Shown: positions 44,163 through 52,245, counted from the first letter of the stretch. The stretch: DNA of 64,000 bases from Paraburkholderia tagetis (GCF_022213065.1 NZ_JAKLJA010000007.1:124001-188000); one strand, 5' to 3'. Notes: generated by a model from the letters alone, not told the origin. Program-made: numbers and translations.

Positions 44163-44808
44163 CTATACCATGCCACGCGGCAGCATCAGCCCGAACTCGG
44201 GAAAGACATAATCCGCCGATGCCGGCGCGAGGAGCGCTTCATATTCGCCCGCGAAGGGCAGTGCGGTGGACGGCAGCGGATTGCCGTCGGCGAGCACCAC
44301 GACCTGGCGCACGCACTTCAGCTTCGCCTGAATCTGCTCCAGAACCGGCAGAAAATCCACGTGCGCGAGCACCACTTCGGCGCGCGAGTCGTTCAATGCG
44401 TAGGCGATCTGCTGGGGGGGAAGTGCGAACGTTCACCGTGAATAGCGTCGCGCCCATCATCGGGATGGCGAAGTAGCTTTCGAGGTAGCGGTGACTGTCC
44501 CAATCCAGCACGGCAACGGTGCCGCCGTGCCGTACGCCGAGTGCTTCGAGCGAGGAGGCGAGCTGCCCGATACGCTTGCGCAGATCGGCGAATGTATAGC
44601 GCAACTCGCCTCGATAACTGATCTGCTGGCTGGCGCTCACGCTCTGCGAATTCAGCAGCAGTTGCTTGATGAGCAATGGGTAAGCGTAGGCCGACGGAGT
44701 CGCGATAATCAGGTTGTCAAAAGCGTCGGTGTTTGGGGCGCTGACACGGAGGCTACCTCGTAGGGCTATCGGCGCAGCGGCGTGCCGCGTCATCGTGCCA
44801 AGCATACT
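44163..44808 (-). pseudogene. acyl-CoA ligase remnant (frameshifted and 3'-truncated)
   Basis: On the minus strand, residues 1-130 match the N-terminal part of medium-chain acyl-CoA ligases (RYTFADLRKRIGQLASSLEALGVRHGGTVAVLDWDSHRYLESYFAIPMMGA). In a run of 7 C (7 G at 44414-44420) the frame shifts; with one base fewer it would read on as TSPQQIAYALNDSRAEVVLAHVDFLPVL, and this second piece continues to 44163. There it ends with a stop at PEFGLML, before the AMP-binding motif (about residue 215 of the expected 550). A functional ligase is impossible in this form. Confidence 0.88.
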
Positions 44809-44963
44809 GAACACAGCGGGCCGGCTCCCCCCCAATCCGGGAGGGGCGGTGGCGGGCTACCTGGGTTTTAATCTGAGATAGCGAACAAAAATTCATCGTA
44901 ATGAACTGGTCGTTATTAAAAAAGCGCGCTCAAATGGAGTCATTCGACTCAACGGAGAACACC

Positions 44964-45893
44964 ATGGAACTCACGCTCGCCGACACGCTTCCCGCCACAC
45001 GCCAGCCGTCGTTTCGTCTGTCGCCGCATCCACATCATCATCGAATCGTCCACGTGAGCGCGGACCTCGACGCGCTCGCCGGATTCCTGGAGGACGCCAG
45101 GCATATCGACGTCCAGAATCTCGAATACGTGCCGTACATGCGCTACCACCTCGCGGAGCTGCTGATCAAGCGCCTCGGCAACGCGTTCGCGCGCACCCTG
45201 GTCGACCTGGTCAAGGACCGCGACCACGGCGGTTTCACCATCGGCCTTCAGGGGCTGTCGCAGGACGATTCGGACTACGTCAAATTCGGCACGGCGGTCG
45301 GGCACATCCTTGGGCCGAGCAACCACGACTCGATGTCCGGCACCTACTACGCGCGCTTCCTGGTCAGGCATACCGACGACAGCGACTCCTATCTGCGCCA
45401 GGCCTATCGTCTGTTCACGATGCACACGGACGGCACGTTCGTGACCGAGGCGACCGACTGGCTGCTGATGATGAAGTTCGCCGAGCAGAACGCGGTCGGC
45501 GGCGAGTCGCGCTTCCTGCACCTCGACGATTGGGACGAGCGCGAGCGCTTCGTGAACCACAAGCTCGCAACCCGGCCGTTCCTGTACAAGGCGCCTGGCT
45601 CCAAGAACGTCAACGAAAGGGTCGAGCGTCCGGTGTTCTTCCAGAGCGAATTCGGTTTGTCGCTGTCGTTCATCGACCAGTTCGTGCAACCCGCCAACCG
45701 GGAAGAGGCCGCTTATCTGTATGATCTTTCGGCATCGATGGAAGCGTCGAAGGGCACCAGGGAAGTCGGCCTGCCGGTCGGGGACCTGGTTGTCCTGAAC
45801 AATTATTTTTATGTCCACGGCCGCGCGCCGTTCGAGCGCAACGAAGCGCTCTTTCGCGAATTGATGCGCCAGCGAGGCACGTTCGCAGCGTGA
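44964..45893 (+). CDS. glaH: glutarate 2-hydroxylase (GlaH/CsiD)
   Basis: GlaH is a 2-oxoglutarate- and Fe(II)-dependent dioxygenase that converts glutarate (from lysine) to L-2-hydroxyglutarate. The 309-residue protein aligns along its whole length with E. coli CsiD: SGTYYARFLVRHTDDSDSYLRQ, the iron ligands His154 and Asp156 in MHTDGTF, SKNV, IDQFVQP, and the last iron ligand His285 in YVHGR followed by RRELMRQRG-like LFRELMRQRG. The start at 44964 has GGAG 6 nt upstream; ATG 44901 would add 21 residues. It is followed after 103 nt by an FMN hydroxyacid dehydrogenase where enterobacteria have lhgO. Confidence 0.92.
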   Translation: MELTLADTLPATRQPSFRLSPHPHHHRIVHVSADLDALAGFLEDARHIDVQNLEYVPYMRYHLAELLIKRLGNAFARTLVDLVKDRDHGGFTIGLQGLSQDDSDYVKFGTAVGHILGPSNHDSMSGTYYARFLVRHTDDSDSYLRQAYRLFTMHTDGTFVTEATDWLLMMKFAEQNAVGGESRFLHLDDWDERERFVNHKLATRPFLYKAPGSKNVNERVERPVFFQSEFGLSLSFIDQFVQPANREEAAYLYDLSASMEASKGTREVGLPVGDLVVLNNYFYVHGRAPFERNEALFRELMRQRGTFAA

Positions 45894-45996
45894 CGGCACC
45901 ATCGCCCGATCCGGCAGGCAGCCTGTTTGTCTGCGAGGATCAGCGATCCGGACCCGGGCGTTCAGCCTTTTGAAGAATCAGATTGTGGAGAGACAG

Positions 45997-47235
45997 ATGA
46001 AAGATCACCTCGGCGCTGCGGACGTCCAGCCGCTCCCGCGTGCCGCGCAGAAAAGCCAGGCCGCGTATGGCGTGAAGCAGGATGTTCCGGCGCGGCTGCG
46101 CAAGATCCTTTCATTGGCCGATTTCGAGGTGGCGGCGCGGGGCTACCTGCCGCGCCCGCTGTTTGGCTACATTTCCGGCGCCGCCGAGGACGCGCTGTCG
46201 CTCGCCGCGAACCGCACCGGATTCGAGCGCCTGAAGTTCCGGCCGAAAGTGCTCGTCGACGTCTCGCACCGGTCGCAGGAAACCACGATTTTCGGCCGCC
46301 GCTACGCGTCGCCGTTCGGCATCGCCCCAATCGGGATCAGCGCGATCTCCGCGTATCGCGGCGACGTCGCGCTGGCCGAGGCCGCGCAGGGCGAGAACAT
46401 CCCCGCGATCATGAGCGGCACCTCGCTGATTCCGATGGAGACCGTCCATGCCGCAGCGCCAGGCACATGGTTCCAGGCCTATCTGCCAGGCGAGCGCACA
46501 CGCCTCGATGCGCTGATAGACCGGGTCCAGGCCGCGGGCTTCGCGACCCTCGTCGTCACGGTCGACATACCCGTCTGGGCGAACCGCGAGAACAACGTCC
46601 GCACCGGCTTTTCGCTGCCGCTGCGCCCGTCGCTGCGCCTCGCGATGGACGGCCTCGTCCGGCCCCGCTGGCTCTGCGGCACCTTCCTGCGCACGCTGAT
46701 CAACCACGGCATGCCGCACTTCGAAAACTCGTTCGCGACGCGCGGCGCACCGATGCTGTCCGCGTCGGCGATCCGCGACACCACGGGCCGCGATCATCTT
46801 TCGTGGGAGGATATCGCCCGGATTCGCGCGCGCTGGAGCGGGAACCTGGTGATCAAGGGCATCCTGCATGTCGACGACGCACGGCGCGCCGCGTCCATCG
46901 GCGCGGACGGCATCATCGTCTCGAACCACGGCGGACGCCAGCTCGATGGCGCGGTCGAGCCCTTGCAGGTGCTGCCGGAGATCTGCGATGCCGTGGGCAA
47001 CGATCTGGTCGTGATGATGGACAGCGGGGTCCGGCGTGGCGCCGATGTGCTGAAGGCGCTCGCGCTCGGCGCCCGTTGCGTGTTCGTGGGGCGGCCGTTC
47101 ATGTATGCGGCGGCTGTGGGTGGTGCGCCGGGGGTGCGGCATGCGATTGGGCTTTTGCGCGACGAGGTCGACCGGAACATGGCGATGCTTGGCACGTGCT
47201 CGGTCGATGAGGTTACGAGTGACGTGCTTGCGTGA
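45997..47235 (+). CDS. FMN-dependent alpha-hydroxyacid dehydrogenase (LldD/GOX family)
   Basis: The 412-residue protein is a member of the FMN-binding (S)-2-hydroxyacid oxidase family, which includes lactate dehydrogenase LldD and mandelate dehydrogenase. Visible features are ADFEVAARGYLPRPLFGYISGAAED at the start of the barrel, FGIAPIGIS, the TVDIPVWANRENNVRTGF segment, VIKGILHVDDA, and the active-site SNHGGRQLDG with His311 and the Arg. GGAG is 6 nt before the ATG at 45997; a TTG at 45970 adds 9 residues. It follows glaH, and L-2-hydroxyglutarate made by GlaH is an (S)-2-hydroxyacid. It may oxidise this to 2-oxoglutarate. Confidence 0.9.
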   Translation: MKDHLGAADVQPLPRAAQKSQAAYGVKQDVPARLRKILSLADFEVAARGYLPRPLFGYISGAAEDALSLAANRTGFERLKFRPKVLVDVSHRSQETTIFGRRYASPFGIAPIGISAISAYRGDVALAEAAQGENIPAIMSGTSLIPMETVHAAAPGTWFQAYLPGERTRLDALIDRVQAAGFATLVVTVDIPVWANRENNVRTGFSLPLRPSLRLAMDGLVRPRWLCGTFLRTLINHGMPHFENSFATRGAPMLSASAIRDTTGRDHLSWEDIARIRARWSGNLVIKGILHVDDARRAASIGADGIIVSNHGGRQLDGAVEPLQVLPEICDAVGNDLVVMMDSGVRRGADVLKALALGARCVFVGRPFMYAAAVGGAPGVRHAIGLLRDEVDRNMAMLGTCSVDEVTSDVLA

Positions 47236-47322
47236 GGGTAGGAACGGCGTCATGGTGGGGCGCTTCAGACACTTCTGCTCAGGCCGTGATATTGCGGAGT
47301 TTATGTCCAAGCGATGGCTGGG

Positions 47323-47357
47323 AAATGTGTCAATAAAGATCAAAGGTGGACACATTT
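47323..47357. repeat. 9-bp inverted repeat before the low-GC cassette
   Basis: AAATGTGTC (47323-47331) and GACACATTT (47349-47357) are perfect inverted repeats 17 nt apart. The GTG start of the first cassette gene lies 59 nt further. It may be an operator, a weak terminator for the upstream transcript, or an old element end. Confidence 0.5.
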
Positions 47358-47416
47358 GATTGATCATTTTCATCTCGTAAATAAAGAATGCCCCTCCAAT
47401 TCTTTTTGCGGGAGGC

Positions 47417-48079
47417 GTGTTGAAAACCGAGCCGTCGTTGAAGAATGCTTCTGCAAAGGTTCTTTTTACTATTCCGCCGACCTTCGTCGTTGTGCGGCAT
47501 GCACCAAAGCCCGATGATCCAAAGTGGGTGGAGGTGATGTGTGAGGGCGCCGACACCGACCAGTCGATTTGTGCGTACCTGTCTCCATTCGACGCGATGC
47601 TAGATTCCGTTTTCAACTCGAGGCCAGGAAAGAGCTATTACGCAGTTTCTGCGAGTGATTTCGTACCGACGGTGTTCATTGATGACCTATTCGGCACGCT
47701 CCGGCTCGGTATTCATCTCGGATGGCCTGCGCGAGATGGCAAGCTGATAGCCCGCCCGAATGGCAAACCAATGACCTTCGAGAAGACCCTCCAATGGAAT
47801 GTGAATCTGGAGCACTCGCGCTCGATTGAAGTCAGCATCGAGCAGCGCATAGTCGACTGCATCGCGCGCCTTCATGAGAGTGCCGGTCTGCCGGCGTACA
47901 GGAACGTCATTGACGACTTCAAGGCATGGCCACGAGCCCGCAAAGATGCAGTTGTCGCGCGCGCTCTGCTGCAGCTTGGCAAGCTCCAGTCCTCCGGCAC
48001 CGATTTCAATCAGGTCGCGCTCTACGATCCGGAAAAGGAGCATCCGTGTGCACCTGACCGATGTGGATGGGCAGACTAG
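47417..48079 (+). CDS. hypothetical protein, first gene of the low-GC cassette
   Basis: The 220-residue product has no family that I recognise. It shows no signal peptide or membrane segment; it is mixed alpha/beta with FTIPPTFVVVRHAPKPDD near the start and Cys-Arg-rich last residues. GGGAGG lies just upstream of GTG 47417 and TTG 47420, either of which may start the protein; the frame is open from 47381. Codon use is more AT-rich than in flanking genes, suggesting transfer. The end overlaps a small ORF at 48048. With the cysteine-peptidase-like gene and the membrane protein after it, it may be part of a toxin system, for example an adaptor or a delivery partner. Confidence 0.65.
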   Translation: MLKTEPSLKNASAKVLFTIPPTFVVVRHAPKPDDPKWVEVMCEGADTDQSICAYLSPFDAMLDSVFNSRPGKSYYAVSASDFVPTVFIDDLFGTLRLGIHLGWPARDGKLIARPNGKPMTFEKTLQWNVNLEHSRSIEVSIEQRIVDCIARLHESAGLPAYRNVIDDFKAWPRARKDAVVARALLQLGKLQSSGTDFNQVALYDPEKEHPCAPDRCGWAD

Positions 48080-48176
48080 CCCGGTGATGACCGATTCGAA
48101 TGGCCGGACACCCATCAAGTCCGGTTCGGCTGAGCAGCGAATTGGCGTATCTCTCCGCAGGGAGGCCATGCGATGA
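48048..48176 (+). CDS. small overlapping ORF of 42 codons, coupled to the peptidase-like gene
   Basis: AAGGAG (48035-48040) lies 7 nt before GTG 48048, inside the end of the previous gene. The 42-residue product reads HLTDVDGQTSPVMTDSNG then RTPIKSG, a pattern resembling short repeats in proteins that carry DG..TDxxG.T units, such as secretion-associated tails. Its stop (TGA 48174-48176) overlaps the next ATG in ATGA. This could be a true small gene, or the end of the preceding gene after a frameshift; the good ribosome binding site favours a separate start. Confidence 0.55.
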   Translation: MHLTDVDGQTSPVMTDSNGRTPIKSGSAEQRIGVSLRREAMR

Positions 48177-48937
48177 GCAACGTTATCTGGGCGCCCCTTA
48201 CCCGGCAGGCAGACGAGACTCCATATACCTGCAAGCTCAAGGTCTACTGGAAGACCACACGGCTGTGGACCGATAGCGACATTCAGGCGTACCACGCACA
48301 AGTCCCGCAGTTGGCGGAGGCAGCCAGGTTATCGGGGCGCAGGTTCACATGTGAGGATTTCACGCTCGAGTTGCTATGCGACTTCGCATCGAAGCGCGGG
48401 CTTCCCGTAAAGCTGACGGATGGCGTGCGAGAATACCGCAACATGGACATTTACGATCCGGACTACCACGAGAACTACCCGCAAACGCCTCGCGGATTCA
48501 TCACCATGGTTATGGTTTCATTTGGTGCGCCGGACATCCAACGAAGCGGAGAAAACACGGTGCGGCTGTCGGACCCGAGGGCGCTTCTTCCCGGCGACAT
48601 TCTGGCGCTATCGCATGACAGTAAAGGTCGGGCGAGCGGTGGCCGCGCGCACCATATTCAGGTCGTGACAGGGAAGACCGAATCGAGCATCAGCATCTAC
48701 CAGGGCAATTCAAACTGGCAGATTCACAAGCCGATTACCTGGGTCAACAAGCTGTTCGGGCGCAATTCTGCGGACCCTTCCCAAGACGCATACGCCGGCA
48801 TGAAGCCCGAAACAGGGCTGTTCATTCGGGCCGCGAATGGCTGGAACTACAGAAATAACACGACCGGTGCCACACAGACGGATTTCCTGAAATATTTTGA
48901 GCTTTATCGGTGGGATTTCCTGGAGTTCAACCATTGA
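48173..48937 (+). CDS. putative Cys-His hydrolase, NlpC/P60- or amidase-like toxin candidate
   Basis: The 254-residue protein shows a plausible papain-like triad: Cys60 in GRRFTCEDFTLELL at a helix start, His160/His161 in GGRAHHIQVVTG, and Asn179 in YQGN. Between them LLPGDILAL is like the PGDL motif just before the His strand in NlpC/P60 enzymes. Cell-wall peptidases of this kind are common as type VI or contact-dependent toxins. No signal peptide is seen. The C-terminus is Trp/Tyr/Asn-rich. It overlaps the small ORF before it (ATGA) and the small membrane protein after it, so the set is translated together. Family confirmation needs a profile search. Confidence 0.6.
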   Translation: MSNVIWAPLTRQADETPYTCKLKVYWKTTRLWTDSDIQAYHAQVPQLAEAARLSGRRFTCEDFTLELLCDFASKRGLPVKLTDGVREYRNMDIYDPDYHENYPQTPRGFITMVMVSFGAPDIQRSGENTVRLSDPRALLPGDILALSHDSKGRASGGRAHHIQVVTGKTESSISIYQGNSNWQIHKPITWVNKLFGRNSADPSQDAYAGMKPETGLFIRAANGWNYRNNTTGATQTDFLKYFELYRWDFLEFNH

Positions 48938-49161
48938 TTGCAAGTTCTGCTTTTCTTGGAGCAGCCTCGGCATTGGCCGACGGGGACGCCGCCTACCTGC
49001 TCTGGATAATCGGCTTCTTCTCTATCGTCGTGTTCCTTGTCACCCTGCGCACCGGTGCGTCCATCCCCCGTTGGCTCCGTGTGCTTCAATCGGTGGCGCT
49101 GCTCGCGCTCCCCGCGCTGCTGCTGCTCGGAATGGTCGTTTCGATGTTTCCACCGGCATGA
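48934..49161 (+). CDS. small two-helix membrane protein (immunity candidate)
   Basis: This is a product of about 75 residues. The likely start is TTG 48934, overlapping the stop of the peptidase-like gene (TTGA); GTG 48910 would add 8 residues. A short hydrophobic N-terminus (ASSAFLGAASALA) is followed by membrane segments at about 15-33 (AYLLWIIGFFSIVVFLV) and 45-68 (LQSVALLALPALLLLGMVV), with a basic loop between them. Small membrane proteins directly after a toxin gene are often immunity proteins. Function is inferred only from position and topology. Confidence 0.6.
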   Translation: MIASSAFLGAASALADGDAAYLLWIIGFFSIVVFLVTLRTGASIPRWLRVLQSVALLALPALLLLGMVVSMFPPA

Positions 49162-49258
49162 GTCCAAAATGAAAAAACCCCCAACAGCTTTTTGCTGAGT
49201 AGCGCAACTTACATTCCGATTCCCGACCGCGCCGTCCTTGTGGTATTCCAACAAAGGG

Positions 49259-49287
49259 TGTCCCAACAAAGCAAACGAATGTCCCGG
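49259..49287. promoter_or_regulatory. TGTCCC direct repeats, 21 bp apart (BKACE 2 promoter)
   Basis: TGTCCCAA at 49259-49266 and TGTCCCGG at 49280-49287 have the same 21-bp spacing as the pair before BKACE 1. A weaker related half-site, TATTCCAACAAAG, begins at 49244. They lie about 140 bp before the BKACE 2 ATG. Confidence 0.65.
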
Positions 49288-49427
49288 TAAAGCAAGCGGG
49301 AATGATGGGTACTCCGGATACTCGTGAGCATGGATCGAAGCTGGACGCGCCGCGCCAGATGGCGTTCCGGTCTCGTCGAAAACCGCTCCTGCTGAATCGA
49401 CAGCAGCCATTCCCCTGGAGACGCATC

Positions 49428-50486
49428 ATGAATTTTCTCGACGGCCACCTCTTCCCCGAGAACCAGCAACCCTTGATCATCACGGCCGCGCCCTATGCGC
49501 CCGGCTGGTTGCCCAGCGACTTTCCCGAGGACATCCCGGTCACGATGGAAGCGCAGATCCAGAAGGCGGTGGACTGCTACAACGCGGGCGCGACGGTGCT
49601 GCACTTGCACGTGCGCGAGCTGGACGGCAAGGGCAGCAAGCGCCTCTCCAAGTTCAATGAGCTGATTGCCGGGGTGCGCAAGGCCGTGCCGGAGATGATC
49701 ATCCAGGTGGGCGGCTCGATCTCGTTCGCACCCGAAAACGAAGGGCAGGCGGCCAAATGGCTCTCCGACGACACGCGCCACATGCTGGCCGATCTCGACC
49801 CCGCGCCCGACCAGGTCACGGTGACGGTCAACACCTCGCAGATGAACGTCACCGATCAGGCCGAAGACGCGGACTTCAAGGGCACCTCGCGCGAGAACCC
49901 GACGCTCTTCAACGCCTACAAGGAAATGACCGTGCCCGCGCAGCCGGGCTGGGTCGAAGAGCACGTGCGCCGCCTCACGGCCGCCGGCATCCAGAGCGCG
50001 TTTCAGTGCTACAACCTCAACAGCTTCGAGTCGGTGGAGCGGCTGATGCGCCGTGGCTTTTACAAGGGTCCGCTGGTGATGAACTGGGTGGCGATCGCGG
50101 GCGGCATGGATACGCCGAACATTTACAGCCTCGGCAATTTCATTCGCGCGGTGCCGGACGGCGCCGTGGTCACGGTGGAGAGCAACGTGCGCAACGTGCT
50201 GCCGGTCAACATGATGGGCATTGCGATGGGCCTGCACGTGCGCTGCGGCACGGAAGACTGTCTGTGGAACCAGTCGCGCACCGAAAAGCAGAGCACCGTG
50301 AAGCAGATCGAGCAGCTCGTGCGCATCTCGCGCGAATTCGGCCGCGATATCGCGACCGCGAAAGAGGCGCGCGAGATCAGCAAGATCGGCGTGTTCTACG
50401 ATACGGTCGAGGAATCGCTGCACGCGAACGGCTTCGCACCGAACCGCAACGGCGGCAACCAGGGCTTCCTGCGCAAGACGGCCTGA
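49428..50486 (+). CDS. beta-keto acid cleavage enzyme (BKACE, DUF849), copy 2
   Basis: This is a 352-residue paralogue of the enzyme at 39937-40995, nearly identical in long stretches (NFLDGHLFPENQQPLIIT, KAVDCYNAGATVLHLHVREL, GPLVMNWVAI). Zinc ligands in LHLHVRE are kept. The motif after the active-site Glu-Asp reads VRCGTEDC, against VRTGTEDN in copy 1 and VRCGIEDV in copy 3, so the residue after Glu-Asp differs in each copy. Start 49428 matches copy 1 exactly; the same frame is open upstream from 49302 but runs through leader sequence. It is convergent with the second AraC gene. Confidence 0.9.
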   Translation: MNFLDGHLFPENQQPLIITAAPYAPGWLPSDFPEDIPVTMEAQIQKAVDCYNAGATVLHLHVRELDGKGSKRLSKFNELIAGVRKAVPEMIIQVGGSISFAPENEGQAAKWLSDDTRHMLADLDPAPDQVTVTVNTSQMNVTDQAEDADFKGTSRENPTLFNAYKEMTVPAQPGWVEEHVRRLTAAGIQSAFQCYNLNSFESVERLMRRGFYKGPLVMNWVAIAGGMDTPNIYSLGNFIRAVPDGAVVTVESNVRNVLPVNMMGIAMGLHVRCGTEDCLWNQSRTEKQSTVKQIEQLVRISREFGRDIATAKEAREISKIGVFYDTVEESLHANGFAPNRNGGNQGFLRKTA

Positions 50487-50604
50487 ACGGCAGCAGTGTT
50501 CGATCCACGGCCTGAGCGCCCACGGTCTGAGGGCCGGGGTCTCAGGCCACCAGTCGTTCGCCGGTCAGGCTGAAGGTGCCGCGAGCGCGGCAGCACCACA
50601 CCCG

Positions 50605-51657
50605 CTATGGATAGGCGGCCGGTCCTTTCTGGTCGGTCGCTTGGGTCGCTTGAGCCGCTTGCTTGCGCCAATCCGAGACGCTGCACCCGAACTCGGCACG
50701 AAACCAGTGGCTGAAGCTGCTGTGTGCGGAAAAGCCGAGCAGTACGGCGACCTCGCCAACCGGCAGGTCGCTCTCGAGCAAGTGGCGCATCGCCAGTTCC
50801 GAGCGCAACTGGTTGAGCATCGCCGAGAACGTGAGCCCTTCGTCGCTGAGGTGACGGTGCAGCGTGCGGCGGTCGATGCGCAGATGCCGCGCAACGAGTT
50901 GCGCCGTGCATCGTCCGCCGGGGAGCAGGGCGAGGATGACTTCCCGGCAGGTTTCGCGGATACCTTCACCACGGCGGCGCAGCGCTGTCTCCAGATAGTC
51001 CCGCGCGAAATACGCGGCTCCCGGGTCGTCGCGCGTGCGCGGCATCGACAGGTCGGCGGCCGTGCAGACGAGGCCGTTGAACGGCTGGTTGAACATCGGA
51101 GTGCGGTCGAAGAAGGCCCGATAGGGCGCCATGTCGGCCGGCGGGCGGTGGGTGAAGCAAACCTGCTGCGGCCGCCACTGCGGGCCGATCAGTTCGCGCA
51201 GAATGCGGAATTTCACGGCGACCGCGAGCTCCATCGCCTGGCGTGTGCCGAGCCCGGGTCTCGGCAGCAGCGCTTCGCGGATCACCACGGACTGGCCGGC
51301 GTCCTCGATGCGCGTGATCAGCGCGGCGCTCAGCAGCTTTTCGTAGCGGCACAACGTATCGAGCGCTTGTCGTGGAGTCGGCTCGTCCTTGAGCACCAGC
51401 CAGATTGGCCCGAGGTTGGAAAGCGTGCGCCTGGCCGCGAGACGCAGCGCGAAGTCCTCCACGCCGGTGTCGCGCGCGGTGACTTCGAGCAGCTCGCGCA
51501 CGGTGTGGCTGGGGATGAGCGCTTCGGGGTTGTCGAGCACGCGCGCCGATATGCCGACCGCGCGCAGGAACGCGTAGGGGTCGCGCCCGAGCGACTCCAC
51601 CAGCTCGATGTAGCCGTTCAGGCTGGCGCTGCGTATCAGTTTGTCGAGGTGTTGCAT
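50605..51657 (-). CDS. AraC-family regulator, paralogue of the one at 38816-39820
   Basis: The 350-residue protein has the same two-part structure: an N-terminal ligand domain (LIRSASLNGYIELVESLGRDPYAFLRAVGISARVL to RTLSNLGP) and the AraC HTH pair (CTAQLVARHLRIDRRTLHRHL, VGEVAVLLGFSAHSSFSHWFRAEFG). Pairwise identity with the first regulator is clear through the whole length. A Gln/Ala/Thr-rich tail ends the protein. It lies 119 nt past BKACE 2, convergent with it. Its promoter faces the long inverted repeat at 51690-52245. It may control BKACE 2 through the TGTCCC repeats or respond to a related ligand. Confidence 0.9.
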   Translation of the reverse strand: MQHLDKLIRSASLNGYIELVESLGRDPYAFLRAVGISARVLDNPEALIPSHTVRELLEVTARDTGVEDFALRLAARRTLSNLGPIWLVLKDEPTPRQALDTLCRYEKLLSAALITRIEDAGQSVVIREALLPRPGLGTRQAMELAVAVKFRILRELIGPQWRPQQVCFTHRPPADMAPYRAFFDRTPMFNQPFNGLVCTAADLSMPRTRDDPGAAYFARDYLETALRRRGEGIRETCREVILALLPGGRCTAQLVARHLRIDRRTLHRHLSDEGLTFSAMLNQLRSELAMRHLLESDLPVGEVAVLLGFSAHSSFSHWFRAEFGCSVSDWRKQAAQATQATDQKGPAAYP

Positions 51658-51689
51658 GGTGGGCCAGGTTTGGGGTTTTCGGTTTTTTG

Positions 51690-52245
51690 CTTTTTTGCGT
51701 TTCCTTGTATTCGTGTCGGTCTATTAGCGTTGCCCCTGTGCGGGGCGGCACCTACTTTTCTTTGCAGCGGCAAAGAAAAGTAGGCAAAAGAAAGCCGCTC
51801 AAACCGCTAGTGTGACGCCGTCCACCCCTTGCCTGTGATCGGAGCGGTTCCGGAGCGTCTGTCACCACGCGCCGTACAACGGAGTGACTAAGGACTCATT
51901 CCTCCGGCGGCGCTGCGCGCCCCGTGGGGCATAACCCCAAACCAGTGGAGCGCGTGCGCATTCGATTACCTTGGTAGTACTCATGGTTTCCCATGCATAC
52001 CCGACCGCTGCGCGCGTAGCGAGCAGCGGGATGCATGAGTCCTTTGTCACTCAGTTTAAAGGTGCGAGGTGACGGATGCTCCGGAACCACTTCGATAACC
52101 GGCAAGAGGTGGACGGCGTCACACTGGCGGTGTGAGCCGCTTTCTTTTGCCTACTTTTCTTTGCGGCTGCAAAGAAAAGTAGGTGCCGCCCCGCACAGGG
52201 GCAACGCTAATAGACCGACACGAATACAAGGAAACGCGAAAAAGC
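51690..52245. repeat. long inverted repeat of about 555 bp, with nested hairpins
   Basis: The 644-nt gap between the AraC and TauD-like genes is almost filled by two arms of about 210 nt facing each other. The outer 71 nt are identical (51697-51767 against the reverse complement of 52167-52237); the inner parts match with scattered differences, leaving a centre of about 130 nt. Each arm contains its own palindrome, CTACTTTTCTTTGC and GCAAAGAAAAGTAG around 4 nt (51752-51783; similar at 52151-52184). No open frame of normal codon use lies inside. It may be a dispersed Burkholderia repeat or a MITE-like element. Confidence 0.85.

Noticed and set aside
45927..47210. A plus-strand 427-codon frame overlapping the FMN dehydrogenase
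   Set aside because: Arg-rich off-frame product; the overlapping frame has the full FMN-enzyme motifs.
47105..47359. A short frame ending in RWLGNVSIKIKGGHI between the FMN dehydrogenase and the low-GC cassette, considered as an integrase or element remnant
   Set aside because: Its first part is the off-frame end of the dehydrogenase gene and there is no recognisable domain in the rest.
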